A stretch of 64,000 nt of DNA, taken from Fabrea salina. Lineage: Eukaryota; Ciliophora; Heterotrichea; Heterotrichida; Fabreidae. The position numbers and the translations under genes were made by a program. The stretch spans positions 186,001 to 250,000 of the forward strand of contig JALIHJ010000032.1 of NCBI GenBank assembly GCA_022984795.1. Direction: 5' to 3'. This document shows positions 7,916-16,511 of this stretch, in pieces. The notes below the pieces were generated by a model. The model worked only from the letters and a program-made list of their open reading frames with translations, was not told the origin of the DNA and did not search any database. How positions within the stretch are numbered: position 1 is the first letter of the stretch; each line of letters begins with the position of its first letter.

Positions 7916-10900
7916 CTAAGGGTTCTGGATTTCCTCTTCTTCCTCAGACTCCTCTTCAATAGGACTGACTCTTCCAGGGGCGTGTGGAAGGTCCTGAGGC
8001 CTAGTTGGAGCAGGAGTGTACCTAGGACTTGAAGGGTTGTATGAAGGAGATGCTGGGCTGTAAGCCGGACTTGATATGTAGGGCGAGTAAGGCTGCCTCA
8101 TATGAGGAGAAGTGCTTAAAGCAGAGTAAGCAGGCGACTGCGCAGGGGAAGTGGGGCTGTAAACTTGGGCAGTGGGAGAGTAAGCAGGGGAAGTGGGTGA
8201 ATAAGCAGGGGAAGTGGGTGAGTAAGCAGGAGAAGTGGGTGAGTAATGAGGAGATGTAGGAGTGTAAGCTGGGGAAGTGGGCGAGTAAGCTGCGTGACTG
8301 GGAGAGTAGTAAGGTGAAGGACTTGGGAAAGTGGGAGCTCTGGGACTTGCTGAAATCATTGCGGGTGAAGTTGCACTGTAAGGAGAAAAAGGTCTGAGAC
8401 TTCCTTGGGAAGGACTGTAAGACTGGAGTGAAGAAGCTGTGTACTGAGGACTGGAGATTCCTATATTGGGGGAAGGAGCGTAGATAGGCGAGTCAATTTT
8501 GGGAGAGTACCTGAGAAAAGGACTTGAGTGGGAAGCTGGACTGGGAGCAGCTTCGTAAGGAGAAAAGCTAGCGTGCACATTAGGAGTGTAGCCTCTGGGG
8601 GTAGTGGCAGCGCCTGAGGCTTCTCCCATAATGACTCTGGGTGTAGCTACGTTGATGGGTGTTCCTTCAATTCCTATTTCTCCAGACTGGAACCCTTCGT
8701 CAAGCATCTCAGGTTGTTCGAGGGGGTCGTAAATAGTGCTTGCGTTTTCAATGGCGTCTACGTCAAGCATGACGTCTATTTCGCCAGTTCCGATAGGAGC
8801 AAGTTGGCCCAGCATGATGTTTTCAGTGACTCCTTTTAAGTAGTCTACTTCTGAGTAAGCAGAGGCCTCCAAAAGCATTTCTACAGTTTCTTCAAAAGAA
8901 GCTTTGTGAAGAGGCCCGCACTCAGTTCTGTTAATCCCGTGTCTCGTGATGCTCATCAAGTAACCTCTTTGGGTCATTACGTCACATAACATTGCTAAGT
9001 GGCGGTAGTTAACGTAGATTCCGTAAACATTAAGCACTTCTCTGAGTTCCTTCATAAGTGCTTGTCTCACAGCTTCGATGCCCAGGATCTGAGTGACTTC
9101 AACTAAGTCGTTGGAAATGGTTTTGGTGTGGTCTACTCCGTCAAGGGCTAAAACTGCAGGCAAGTTAACTCCATCAGTTTCAAGTCTCCAGTGCTTGGTT
9201 CGTTTGATAGCTCCGTATTCGTCAGCGTAGGAGTGGTTGACTTCTTTCATGACTACTTTAGAGATCCCTTCGATACCCTTGAGCCACAAGCCCTGCAAAA
9301 GCGTGCCTTCGAGTTCCTTCAAAAACTTCCACTTGGACATGTGCTCGTCAGAAACCATGTTTTCTTCGTCGTTCATGATTCTTATTCTCAGTATGAGTTT
9401 TTCGTCGTTGTCGTCGGAGTATATACAGTGGAGTTCCCCAGAGTACTCTTGCATTATTTTGTCGTGGATGTCCTGCATGTTGATGTTCTTGTCAATCATA
9501 GCTATTTTGTTAAGTTCGATTCTAAGCAACCAAGGAGACATCTTTTCGATTTGGATGCCTTCGTCAGGCATTTCAAAGTAACTTTCAACAAGTTCTTCGT
9601 CTTCTTCTATGATGGTTTTGGTAGGTTCTGGGTCGTAGTAGATTTCAGAGGCTTCCACTACGTCTTCGAGCACTGTGTACTCAAGTCTGCTAAGGATGTC
9701 TTTGGCAACGTAGCTGTTCGAAGCCTGTTCAGGTTGCAAAAACACTGTAAGGCTAGGAGTTTTGATTTTTTTAGCCACGTTTACGATTTCTTTGAGCCTG
9801 GGCACTCCCAAAGTCACGTTTTTAGAAGAGACTCCGGCAAAGTGAAAAGTGTTCAGAGTCATCTGGGTAGCCGGTTCTCCAATTGACTGGGCTGCTATAG
9901 AGCCTACCATTTCTCCTGGCTGGACTTTTGCCTGACTGAACCTAGCTTCTATTTCTCCTAGAAGCCAGTTGAATGCTTCTTCTGTAAGTCGTTCTTTAAT
10001 AGTTACTCTTTTGGAAGCCAAAAGGGACCGAATGTGGATGTTCAAAAGAATAGTAGCGTTCATTTTGGCTTCAGAGTAAGTTTGGTCAAAGCCACTGATG
10101 ACCTTGAGTTTCTCAGAAAGGCCTTCTAAAGACTCAATGACTTCCACAGGGTGGAGGTCTGTTTTGTTTATTCCAGAAATGTTGAATTTCTTTTTGGCGT
10201 TCCAAATCAGTCGTTTGATGTTTACAGGCAAGTGCTGTTTGTCGTCTAGGTTTGGAAAGATGTTCCTTAAGAAAACTTGGTCTTTTTTGATTTGCTTGAA
10301 TTCGTTGATTAGTTTGAACTGGGCTTCAGGAGAAGTTTCTAGGTCCTTTATGACGCTGTGGTCAAGAGCTACTTTGTACTTGTCTAGTTGCTCTTCAGGG
10401 TTTTCAGAGGGTTCTAGGAACTCGTAGTTCTTTTTAAGGGTTTCTTCGTCCATCTTAAGGATGTCCACAGCTTGGTCTTCTATGAACTCTCCAGCAATGC
10501 CGTCTTCTCCATACAAAAACTGAATTATGTTTCCAGAGGCGTTTCTCACAGTTCCATCGTACTTAACCATGACGTCTTCCAAAGCTTTCATGAGACGTCT
10601 TTGGATGTAGCCAGTTTCGCTAGTTTTAACAGCGGTGTCACTAAGGCCTTCTCTGCCTCCCATTGCGTGGAAAAAGAACTCTTCAGGAGTGAGGCCTGAC
10701 AGGTAAGAGTTCTCTACAAACCCCCTAGCCTCAGGTCCGTAGTCGTCCTTAGAAAAGTGTGGAAGAGTCCTTTTGCAAAAAGCAAAGGGAATTCGTTTGC
10801 CTTCTACGTTTTGCTGCCCCACACAAGCCATGATCTGGCAAATGTTGATTTCTGCACCTTTGCTTCCAGCGTTCACCATAGCTTTTACGTTGTTCCGCAC

Positions 10901-13123
10901 ACTGAGACTTTTAGTTGCTAGGTTGCCTGACTTGTCTCTGGCTGCGTTTAGTTTAGTGTTTACTTTAAATTCAAAACTCTCCATCATGTTTTTGCCAGGT
11001 TGGCACGGAATTTTCCCTTCGCGGGCTAAGTTGATCAGTTTGGATATTTTGTTTTTAGCTTGGGAAAGAGTTTCCCGGATCCTTTCTAAAATAGTTTCGT
11101 CTGCAATCGAGTCACCAATTCCAACTGTAAAAGAATGCATCAGCAACCAGTTGTTAATGACTTTTTGACAGCGCGACAAAAAGTCTGATGTGGCTTGGGA
11201 CCCGTGTTCCATCCATATCACGTGGATCAAAGAACCTGAAGAAGCTCCTACAGTGCGCTTATCTACATTTCCAGTGAGTAACTGTCCTTTTTCTATCAAA
11301 ACTTCAGTGTCGTAGATCGAAGAGTCGTTTTCCGGGTCGTGAGTACTGGAATACCTCAACACGTTCACTTCAGGCAAAATCAGCGAAAATACCTGCTTGC
11401 CTGTCCACAGGGGTCTTGGCTTAAGTATTGCTGGGTTGGGAAGCCTCCCGTTGAAGTTGTCCACCCACATCAGCAAATTCATAACTTCATTAATTTCCAA
11501 AAAGGTGTCTCGTCTTGTGAACAAAGAAACTCCCATCAGTGAGTCTTGCACCACTCCCATAACTGGTCTGTTTCCTTGGGGCGACACTATCTGTTTAGGA
11601 ACGTGCATGATTTCTGCAAGTTCTGCTTTGGTTTCGAGACTCTGCGGCACGTGCATGTTCATTTCGTCACCGTCAAAGTCAGCGTTGTAAGGAGAAGTCA
11701 CTGAAAGGTTCAGTCGGAAGGTGGAGTACGGAAGCACTTTTATGCGGTGGGACATCATCGACATCTTGTGCAGAGAAGGTTGTCTGTTAAAAATCACGTA
11801 GTCTCCGGTGTCAATGTGCCTTTCTACCTTGTAGCCGTACTCTAAGTGCAGGTCAGTGTTTCTTCTGACGTACCTCAAGTCAATCAGAGTTCCGTCAGGA
11901 CGAACGATGTACTTGGCTCCTGGGTGCTGCGTCGGCCCGTTTTCCACTAAAGTCTTCAGTCGCTCCATGTTGAAGTGAGTAACTGTTTCGGGTATGGTGA
12001 GGTTAAGAGCTATCGACCTAGGCACACCCAACTGGTCCAGAGAAAGGTTGGGGTCAGGTGTAATTACTGTTCTGGCTGAAAAGTCCACTCGCTTGCCCAT
12101 GAGGTTGCCTCTTATCCTCCCTTCTTTGCCTTTGAGTCTTTGGCTAATTGACTTGATGGCTTTGCCTGAACGCTGTTTGGCCTGGGGTTGTCCAGGAATC
12201 TCGTTGTTGAACAAAGTAGCCACGTGGAACTGGAGCACTAGAGTTTCTTGGGAAATTAAGTGCTGGGCTGCGCCTCTAGAAATGTCTTCTTGGAGTTTCA
12301 GGTTGGTTTTGAGAATCTGCATGTACTGGTAAGTAAGGTCGTCCTCTGATCGGGCAGTGGAGTCTAAAGCCACGTAAGGCCTGACACACGGAGGCGCTAC
12401 AGGGAGCACATTGATGATCATCCAGTCAGGACGGGACCTGGCTGGGTCGAAGCCCAAAGCTTCGCAGTCAAGGTCAGATATTCCTTTCAAAATCTTAAGT
12501 GCTTCTTCAGCATTCAGGCGTCTTTTCCGGTCAGTAAATTCTTCCTGGCCCTCTTCGAACTCCACAACTAAGCCAATTCCTTCCTTAACTATTTTGGGTT
12601 GCACGGAGCCGCAGCCTCCGTAAGACCCCTCGCCTAGTTCTTCGTCACCCTTTTCTGCAGGAGTTGAAGAGCACTTTTTGATGTTTTCGCAAAACTTAGA
12701 AAGAGTGCGTCCTCTTGCTTTGGGGTTTCTGATCCTTGCAGCCTGCTTGAACTTGGGGTCGGAGTGGTCCAGGAGCAGACGGGAACACTTAAAGCACACA
12801 GACCTTAAAACTCGCCTAATTTCGTTGAGGTAGCCTAGGTGGTACACAGGCCTGGCCAGTTTGATGTGCCCAAAGTGTCCTGGGCAGTCGTTTTTCCGTC
12901 CGCTACAAGTTTTGCAGGTGTAAGCGTTTTCATTAGTTCCCATGTTTAAGTCGTTAATGCTGCCGTCCATTGGGCGTCCCCTGTCGTCGTAGATTTGGGT
13001 GGAAGTAATTTGCGCAACGGACATGGCTTCGATTTCGTCCGGTTTCATAATACCGAAAGAGACGCCAGTTACTCTATGGACTTCTGCGTTAGAAGGCGTG
13101 AACGCGCTACCCGATTTAAACAT
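7916..13123 (-). CDS. RPB1: RNA polymerase II largest subunit
   Basis: 1735 residues, an uninterrupted frame. The zinc-binding clamp head (CKTCSGRKNDCPGHFGHI) comes first. Clamp and dock sequences follow (GKEGRIRGNLMGKRVDFSAR), then the catalytic metal-A loop NADFDGDEMNMHVPQS, a funnel, bridge helix and trigger loop (GEPATQMTLNTFHFAGVSS), the foot and the cleft. The C-terminal domain starts at about residue 1480 with degenerate SP-rich sequence. It contains seven consecutive heptads at about residues 1613-1661, then more SPxY material and an acidic end (EESEEEEEIQNP). The protein synthesises mRNA in the nucleus and its CTD phosphorylation couples transcription to processing. The start fits the family (VSFGIMKPDEIEAMSVAQI just after the first residues). 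It is one of four genes here ending in TAG. It is divergent from the channel gene across 129 bp. Confidence 0.98.
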   Translation of the reverse strand: MFKSGSAFTPSNAEVHRVTGVSFGIMKPDEIEAMSVAQITSTQIYDDRGRPMDGSINDLNMGTNENAYTCKTCSGRKNDCPGHFGHIKLARPVYHLGYLNEIRRVLRSVCFKCSRLLLDHSDPKFKQAARIRNPKARGRTLSKFCENIKKCSSTPAEKGDEELGEGSYGGCGSVQPKIVKEGIGLVVEFEEGQEEFTDRKRRLNAEEALKILKGISDLDCEALGFDPARSRPDWMIINVLPVAPPCVRPYVALDSTARSEDDLTYQYMQILKTNLKLQEDISRGAAQHLISQETLVLQFHVATLFNNEIPGQPQAKQRSGKAIKSISQRLKGKEGRIRGNLMGKRVDFSARTVITPDPNLSLDQLGVPRSIALNLTIPETVTHFNMERLKTLVENGPTQHPGAKYIVRPDGTLIDLRYVRRNTDLHLEYGYKVERHIDTGDYVIFNRQPSLHKMSMMSHRIKVLPYSTFRLNLSVTSPYNADFDGDEMNMHVPQSLETKAELAEIMHVPKQIVSPQGNRPVMGVVQDSLMGVSLFTRRDTFLEINEVMNLLMWVDNFNGRLPNPAILKPRPLWTGKQVFSLILPEVNVLRYSSTHDPENDSSIYDTEVLIEKGQLLTGNVDKRTVGASSGSLIHVIWMEHGSQATSDFLSRCQKVINNWLLMHSFTVGIGDSIADETILERIRETLSQAKNKISKLINLAREGKIPCQPGKNMMESFEFKVNTKLNAARDKSGNLATKSLSVRNNVKAMVNAGSKGAEINICQIMACVGQQNVEGKRIPFAFCKRTLPHFSKDDYGPEARGFVENSYLSGLTPEEFFFHAMGGREGLSDTAVKTSETGYIQRRLMKALEDVMVKYDGTVRNASGNIIQFLYGEDGIAGEFIEDQAVDILKMDEETLKKNYEFLEPSENPEEQLDKYKVALDHSVIKDLETSPEAQFKLINEFKQIKKDQVFLRNIFPNLDDKQHLPVNIKRLIWNAKKKFNISGINKTDLHPVEVIESLEGLSEKLKVISGFDQTYSEAKMNATILLNIHIRSLLASKRVTIKERLTEEAFNWLLGEIEARFSQAKVQPGEMVGSIAAQSIGEPATQMTLNTFHFAGVSSKNVTLGVPRLKEIVNVAKKIKTPSLTVFLQPEQASNSYVAKDILSRLEYTVLEDVVEASEIYYDPEPTKTIIEEDEELVESYFEMPDEGIQIEKMSPWLLRIELNKIAMIDKNINMQDIHDKIMQEYSGELHCIYSDDNDEKLILRIRIMNDEENMVSDEHMSKWKFLKELEGTLLQGLWLKGIEGISKVVMKEVNHSYADEYGAIKRTKHWRLETDGVNLPAVLALDGVDHTKTISNDLVEVTQILGIEAVRQALMKELREVLNVYGIYVNYRHLAMLCDVMTQRGYLMSITRHGINRTECGPLHKASFEETVEMLLEASAYSEVDYLKGVTENIMLGQLAPIGTGEIDVMLDVDAIENASTIYDPLEQPEMLDEGFQSGEIGIEGTPINVATPRVIMGEASGAATTPRGYTPNVHASFSPYEAAPSPASHSSPFLRYSPKIDSPIYAPSPNIGISSPQYTASSLQSYSPSQGSLRPFSPYSATSPAMISASPRAPTFPSPSPYYSPSHAAYSPTSPAYTPTSPHYSPTSPAYSPTSPAYSPTSPAYSPTAQVYSPTSPAQSPAYSALSTSPHMRQPYSPYISSPAYSPASPSYNPSSPRYTPAPTRPQDLPHAPGRVSPIEEESEEEEEIQNP
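8141..8287 (-). repeat. Seven tandem 21-bp units encoding the RPB1 CTD heptads
   Basis: Seven contiguous 21-bp units read, from N to C, YSPTSPA, YTPTSPH, YSPTSPA, YSPTSPA, YSPTSPA, YSPTAQV, YSPTSPA. Five of the seven are identical in protein, and they differ mainly at synonymous positions. Ser2, Ser5 and Tyr1 are mostly kept. Position 7 is never Ser. Confidence 0.95.
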
Positions 13124-13144
13124 TATAGGCCCCCATTTCTGGCA

Positions 13145-13160
13145 CGTATATTTATATACG
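13145..13160. promoter_or_regulatory. TATA-containing palindrome in the RPB1/channel divergent spacer
   Basis: CGTATATTTATATACG is a perfect inverted repeat with 7-bp arms and a 2-bp centre. It lies 22 bp before the RPB1 ATG and 92 bp before the channel ATG. It is the most symmetrical element in the 129-bp spacer and could serve as a TATA-type or factor-binding site for either gene. Function is inferred from position only. Confidence 0.35.
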
Positions 13161-13252
13161 CAATCTTCTCTTTTTATTAAGGGAGTTTCTGGGTCGCAAA
13201 ATTTGGAGTTAAGATTGCTTTATTTAGGACTGAGACTCACTTAAGTTAAACT

Positions 13253-15805
13253 ATGGTTTTGTGTATGAAAATATTTATAGTTCAAAGTAACATGAAGAGA
13301 GTTCGTCCCAGAATTAGGCAAGTCCAAGACATAATGAGTCTTTACCCAGCTGCTAGGAGTTCCAGACACCCCAAGCTCTCCCAGGGCACTGAAGACTTAG
13401 AAAGGATCCTTAGTTTCCGTTCTGAAGAACGTCCCAAGGAGCTTCTTGGACATCGCTTCTTAATTAGAATTAGTAGCAGAAAAAGGACGGCATGGGATAT
13501 TTTTATAGTTGTTTTGGGAATTTACAACTGTTTTGCGCTTCCTTTTTACATGGCTTTTATGCCTGAAGCAGTGGACGACCCCTTTGTAAGTGTGATTGAG
13601 CTTTTGGTAGACATTGTATTTATGCTGGACGTTGCGGTTAACTTCTTCACTACTTACATATCGAATTCCACCTCTGAGGAGGTTTTTGAACTTAAGAAAA
13701 TAGCCTCTAACTACTTCAAAAGTGGTTACTTGTTTCTAGACCTCTTGGCTTCTATTCCTTTTGATATGATAGCTCTGTTATTTACTGACAAAGCAAGGAG
13801 CTTAGCTTTGTTGAGTGCTTTGAAGTTATTCAGAATTTTGCGGTTCAACAAGATCATTATGATTATGCGTGCAAGTCAGTCTGTCAAGTTAGGGTTTAGG
13901 CTATTCCAACTAACTAGTATTTTGATACTGTTTACTCACCTTTCAGCTTGCTTTTGGTACATACTAGTAATTCAGCACGAAGCTTGGATCCCTCCAGTGC
14001 ACTTTAATTACATGAGCACTGACTTGTACACTGCTTCTACAGCTAAAAAGTACTTTTTTTGCGCTTACTACGCAATGTTTATGTTGGTGGGGTCTGAAGC
14101 AGGGCCTAGGGAACTTGAAGAATACATACTTGCTTCGATGTTATTACTTTTAGGAGCTTTAGTTACTGCTTTTTTGTTTGGAGACATGGCTGTTATAGTG
14201 GCTAACCTGAGTAAAGGAGATCTAAGGTACAATGCCATCCAGTTCCAAATAGCAACAGCTATGAAGAACATGAAGTTGCCTTCTAGACTGCAGTTAAAGA
14301 TTATGGGTTACTTGACTTCTACTTATGAAATCATCCAAAAACAAGAGAACTACCTTAACTTCACTAAGCTTCTGCCTCCTACTTACCAAATAGAGATTAA
14401 CTCTTACGTGTACCGAAACATTTTGTCTAGGAACATAGTATTCTTCCAAAACACAGCAGTAATTGACTTTGTAGTCAACAGACTCCAAAACAAGTTTTAC
14501 GAACCAGAAAAAGTAGTTATTCAGCAGTTTAAGTTTCCAAAAAAGTTTTACTTTATAGTAGAGGGGTCTTGTGGAGTTTACACGTACATGAAAAAAGGCA
14601 CTAAGTGCAGCTTAAGGAAAATCAAGAAACTTGAGGCAAACTCTTACTTTGGAGAAGTGGGTCTTTTGTACGACACTAGAAGAACTGCTTATGTCTACAC
14701 ACTGTGCTACACCACACTAGCCTTTTTAAGGAGGAGTTACTTCGAAAAGCTTATCTGCAACTTTCCAAGAGTCAAAAAAAGCCTGTTGAAAGCAATAGAG
14801 ACTTACAACGATCCTTGGGGACAAGAGCTCCATAAGATGTTTTACAGAGTCCCTTACTTAACCCGAGCTACCAAAGAAATGTCCCAGTACTTGACCTACA
14901 CACTAAGTCACGAGTTTTTTGATACCAACCAAGTGATCTTTAGGAAGGACGAACCAATTGAGAAGGCTTACTTTGTGTTTGAAGGAGAGTACTGTTTATA
15001 CTTTTCCTTGAACTCATCTAGTCGCTCACACTTTAGCTTAGGAAGTCAGAGTGAGTCTCTTAGCTATAAAAGACTGGTAAGTAACAGTGTAAAGGAGTCT
15101 TACATAAAACTCTGCAAAGGAGGCCCTGGAAGTGTGCTTTGCTCGAACCAGATACTTTACGAGCAGAGTTCCAGTGTAACTTGCATTGCACTTTCTCCAG
15201 TGAAAGCTTTAGTTATGGACAAGAACTACTTAAACCACTTTATACAAAAGTACCCTAGTTTAGGTGGCTGCATTAACCGATTTAAGCAGTCCCACTTTTC
15301 TTTTGACTCAATTGCTAATATGTACTTGCCCAGCATTAAACCTATTGATATTTACAAACCCAAGGTTAGGCCTAGACAACTCCACAAGTCGATTCTTAAG
15401 TTCAAAAACTCAGTTTTAAAACTAGTTTTAAGAAAGCGCAGAAGGCACACCTTTGGCTCAATGCACTTGAAATGTTTGCTTGAAAAACTCAAAGGCATAG
15501 ACTACGCAGGTGAGTTAGGGTTCCCCGAGTTAGCTCTTAAAATAGCCAAAGGAGAGATCTCACCAGAAACCCTGAGAGTTATAAACTACCTAAAACCCGA
15601 CGAACTCTACGATTCAGTTAAAATACAGTTTGCAGGCAAAGCCCAAGAAATGGAGTCTGCAATAAGTTCCCTTGAAAACTTATTTGAGTCGTCTAAACAA
15701 AAACTAACCATCCAACAGAACAGGTTAAACACTCTCAAAGAGTCTTTTTCAGAAGTCAACAGCATCCTTGAAGCCCTCGAAAGTAGGATCTGCGAAACTA
15801 AGTAA
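13253..15805 (+). CDS. Cyclic-nucleotide-gated-type cation channel with two cyclic-nucleotide-binding-like domains
   Basis: 850 residues. A six-helix voltage-gated-like core begins with S1 near residue 79. S2/S3 contain ELLVDIVFMLDVAVNFFTTY and SGYLFLDLLASIPFD. S4 at about 188-211 has fewer charges than usual (LFRILRFNKIIMIMR). The pore helix and filter at about 268-285 read AYYAMFMLVGSEAGPRE; this lacks the K+ signature GYG and resembles the GE-type filter of CNG channels. After a C-linker (about 305-380), the first cyclic-nucleotide-binding domain has a good phosphate cassette, FGEVGLLYDTRRTAYVY, at about 465-481. A second, divergent domain of the same fold follows at about 545-680 (HEFFDTNQVIFRKDEPIEKAYFVFEG). 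The tail has a coiled coil. Expected role: plasma-membrane or ciliary cation entry gated by cAMP/cGMP. The start could also be the Met at 13292. Confidence 0.9.
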   Translation: MVLCMKIFIVQSNMKRVRPRIRQVQDIMSLYPAARSSRHPKLSQGTEDLERILSFRSEERPKELLGHRFLIRISSRKRTAWDIFIVVLGIYNCFALPFYMAFMPEAVDDPFVSVIELLVDIVFMLDVAVNFFTTYISNSTSEEVFELKKIASNYFKSGYLFLDLLASIPFDMIALLFTDKARSLALLSALKLFRILRFNKIIMIMRASQSVKLGFRLFQLTSILILFTHLSACFWYILVIQHEAWIPPVHFNYMSTDLYTASTAKKYFFCAYYAMFMLVGSEAGPRELEEYILASMLLLLGALVTAFLFGDMAVIVANLSKGDLRYNAIQFQIATAMKNMKLPSRLQLKIMGYLTSTYEIIQKQENYLNFTKLLPPTYQIEINSYVYRNILSRNIVFFQNTAVIDFVVNRLQNKFYEPEKVVIQQFKFPKKFYFIVEGSCGVYTYMKKGTKCSLRKIKKLEANSYFGEVGLLYDTRRTAYVYTLCYTTLAFLRRSYFEKLICNFPRVKKSLLKAIETYNDPWGQELHKMFYRVPYLTRATKEMSQYLTYTLSHEFFDTNQVIFRKDEPIEKAYFVFEGEYCLYFSLNSSSRSHFSLGSQSESLSYKRLVSNSVKESYIKLCKGGPGSVLCSNQILYEQSSSVTCIALSPVKALVMDKNYLNHFIQKYPSLGGCINRFKQSHFSFDSIANMYLPSIKPIDIYKPKVRPRQLHKSILKFKNSVLKLVLRKRRRHTFGSMHLKCLLEKLKGIDYAGELGFPELALKIAKGEISPETLRVINYLKPDELYDSVKIQFAGKAQEMESAISSLENLFESSKQKLTIQQNRLNTLKESFSEVNSILEALESRICETK

Positions 15806-15859
15806 TATTCAATAAAAAATAACTGCATTTAACCTAAACTTAATTCAAATTTAACAATA

Positions 15860-16507
15860 ATGCTAAAAGAAGACAAAACTGGTGACGTAAGTTTCGCGGA
15901 AGAAAAAAGTGCGCCCCAAAACTACTTGCCTGTTCCTGAGCCCAGAAGACCAACTGAGTACCCAGAAAGAGCCTCCGAAAGCTTCTTGCAAAGTCCGGCG
16001 AGACTAGACATATCCAAGGGCAGGGTCCCCTCTGAACTGATACAAAGCACTGAAACTAACTCAAGTACTTTTAGGTACTCCCACATTAGTGGTTCAAGAA
16101 GGTCCTTTGGTTACTTAGCAACTCCAAGAACAAGCTCTTTAACGAAAAGTCCGTTCAAGTCCAGAAAAAGCCTAGCAGACAAATTGCGTGAACTCGAAGA
16201 AGAGTTCAAAGACTCCCCTGAAAAACAAGAATCCATCCAGGAAACTGAAGTTAAAGAGGCTGAGTTTGTAGATAGCGACGACGAAGAAACGACTAGAAGA
16301 GAGATTTCTAGGCTTAAGTGGTGCGCCTACTGTAAAGCTGAAAAAACTACTGAAGTCAAGTACCAAAACTCACGCAAAACACTTTTGTCAGCTATTTCGA
16401 TCTTTTTTATGGGAGGTGTATTTGGGTGCTTCATGGTACCTTATATGACTAATACTTGCAAGCAAGCCAAAATAATCTGTCATACTTGCAAACGCCCTCT
16501 GAATTAA
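15860..16507 (+). CDS. LITAF-like membrane-anchored zinc protein
   Basis: 215 residues. The first 145 are disordered and rich in Ser, Pro, Arg and acidic residues, with possible phosphorylation sites. The last 65 form a LITAF-like domain: CAYC at about 155-158, a hydrophobic membrane-inserting segment (AISIFFMGGVFGCFMVPYM), then CKQAKIICHTCKRPLN with the second half of the zinc site and the HxC. In known LITAF proteins this split zinc ribbon plus hydrophobic helix anchors the protein to the cytosolic face of late endosomes, lysosomes or plasma membrane. The long disordered N-terminus would recruit sorting partners, but the PPxY/PSAP motifs of animal LITAF are not evident. It follows the channel by 54 bp. 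Its stop lies 4 bp from that of the convergent LamG gene. Confidence 0.82.
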   Translation: MLKEDKTGDVSFAEEKSAPQNYLPVPEPRRPTEYPERASESFLQSPARLDISKGRVPSELIQSTETNSSTFRYSHISGSRRSFGYLATPRTSSLTKSPFKSRKSLADKLRELEEEFKDSPEKQESIQETEVKEAEFVDSDDEETTRREISRLKWCAYCKAEKTTEVKYQNSRKTLLSAISIFFMGGVFGCFMVPYMTNTCKQAKIICHTCKRPLN

Positions 16508-16511
16508 TAAC

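Noticed and set aside
9191-9886. 231-codon open frame on the plus strand
   Set aside because: It is antisense to well-conserved RPB1 sequence and has Phe/Val-rich nonsense composition typical of the complement of Lys/Glu/Asp codons.
13287-13301. Possible in-frame 15-nt intron GTAACATGAAGAGAG in the channel gene (and another at 13586-13600)
   Set aside because: Both match GTAA/A10/AG, but neither is needed to keep the frame. The second would shorten the S2 helix to an unlikely length. Only RNA data can settle it, so I kept them as coding.
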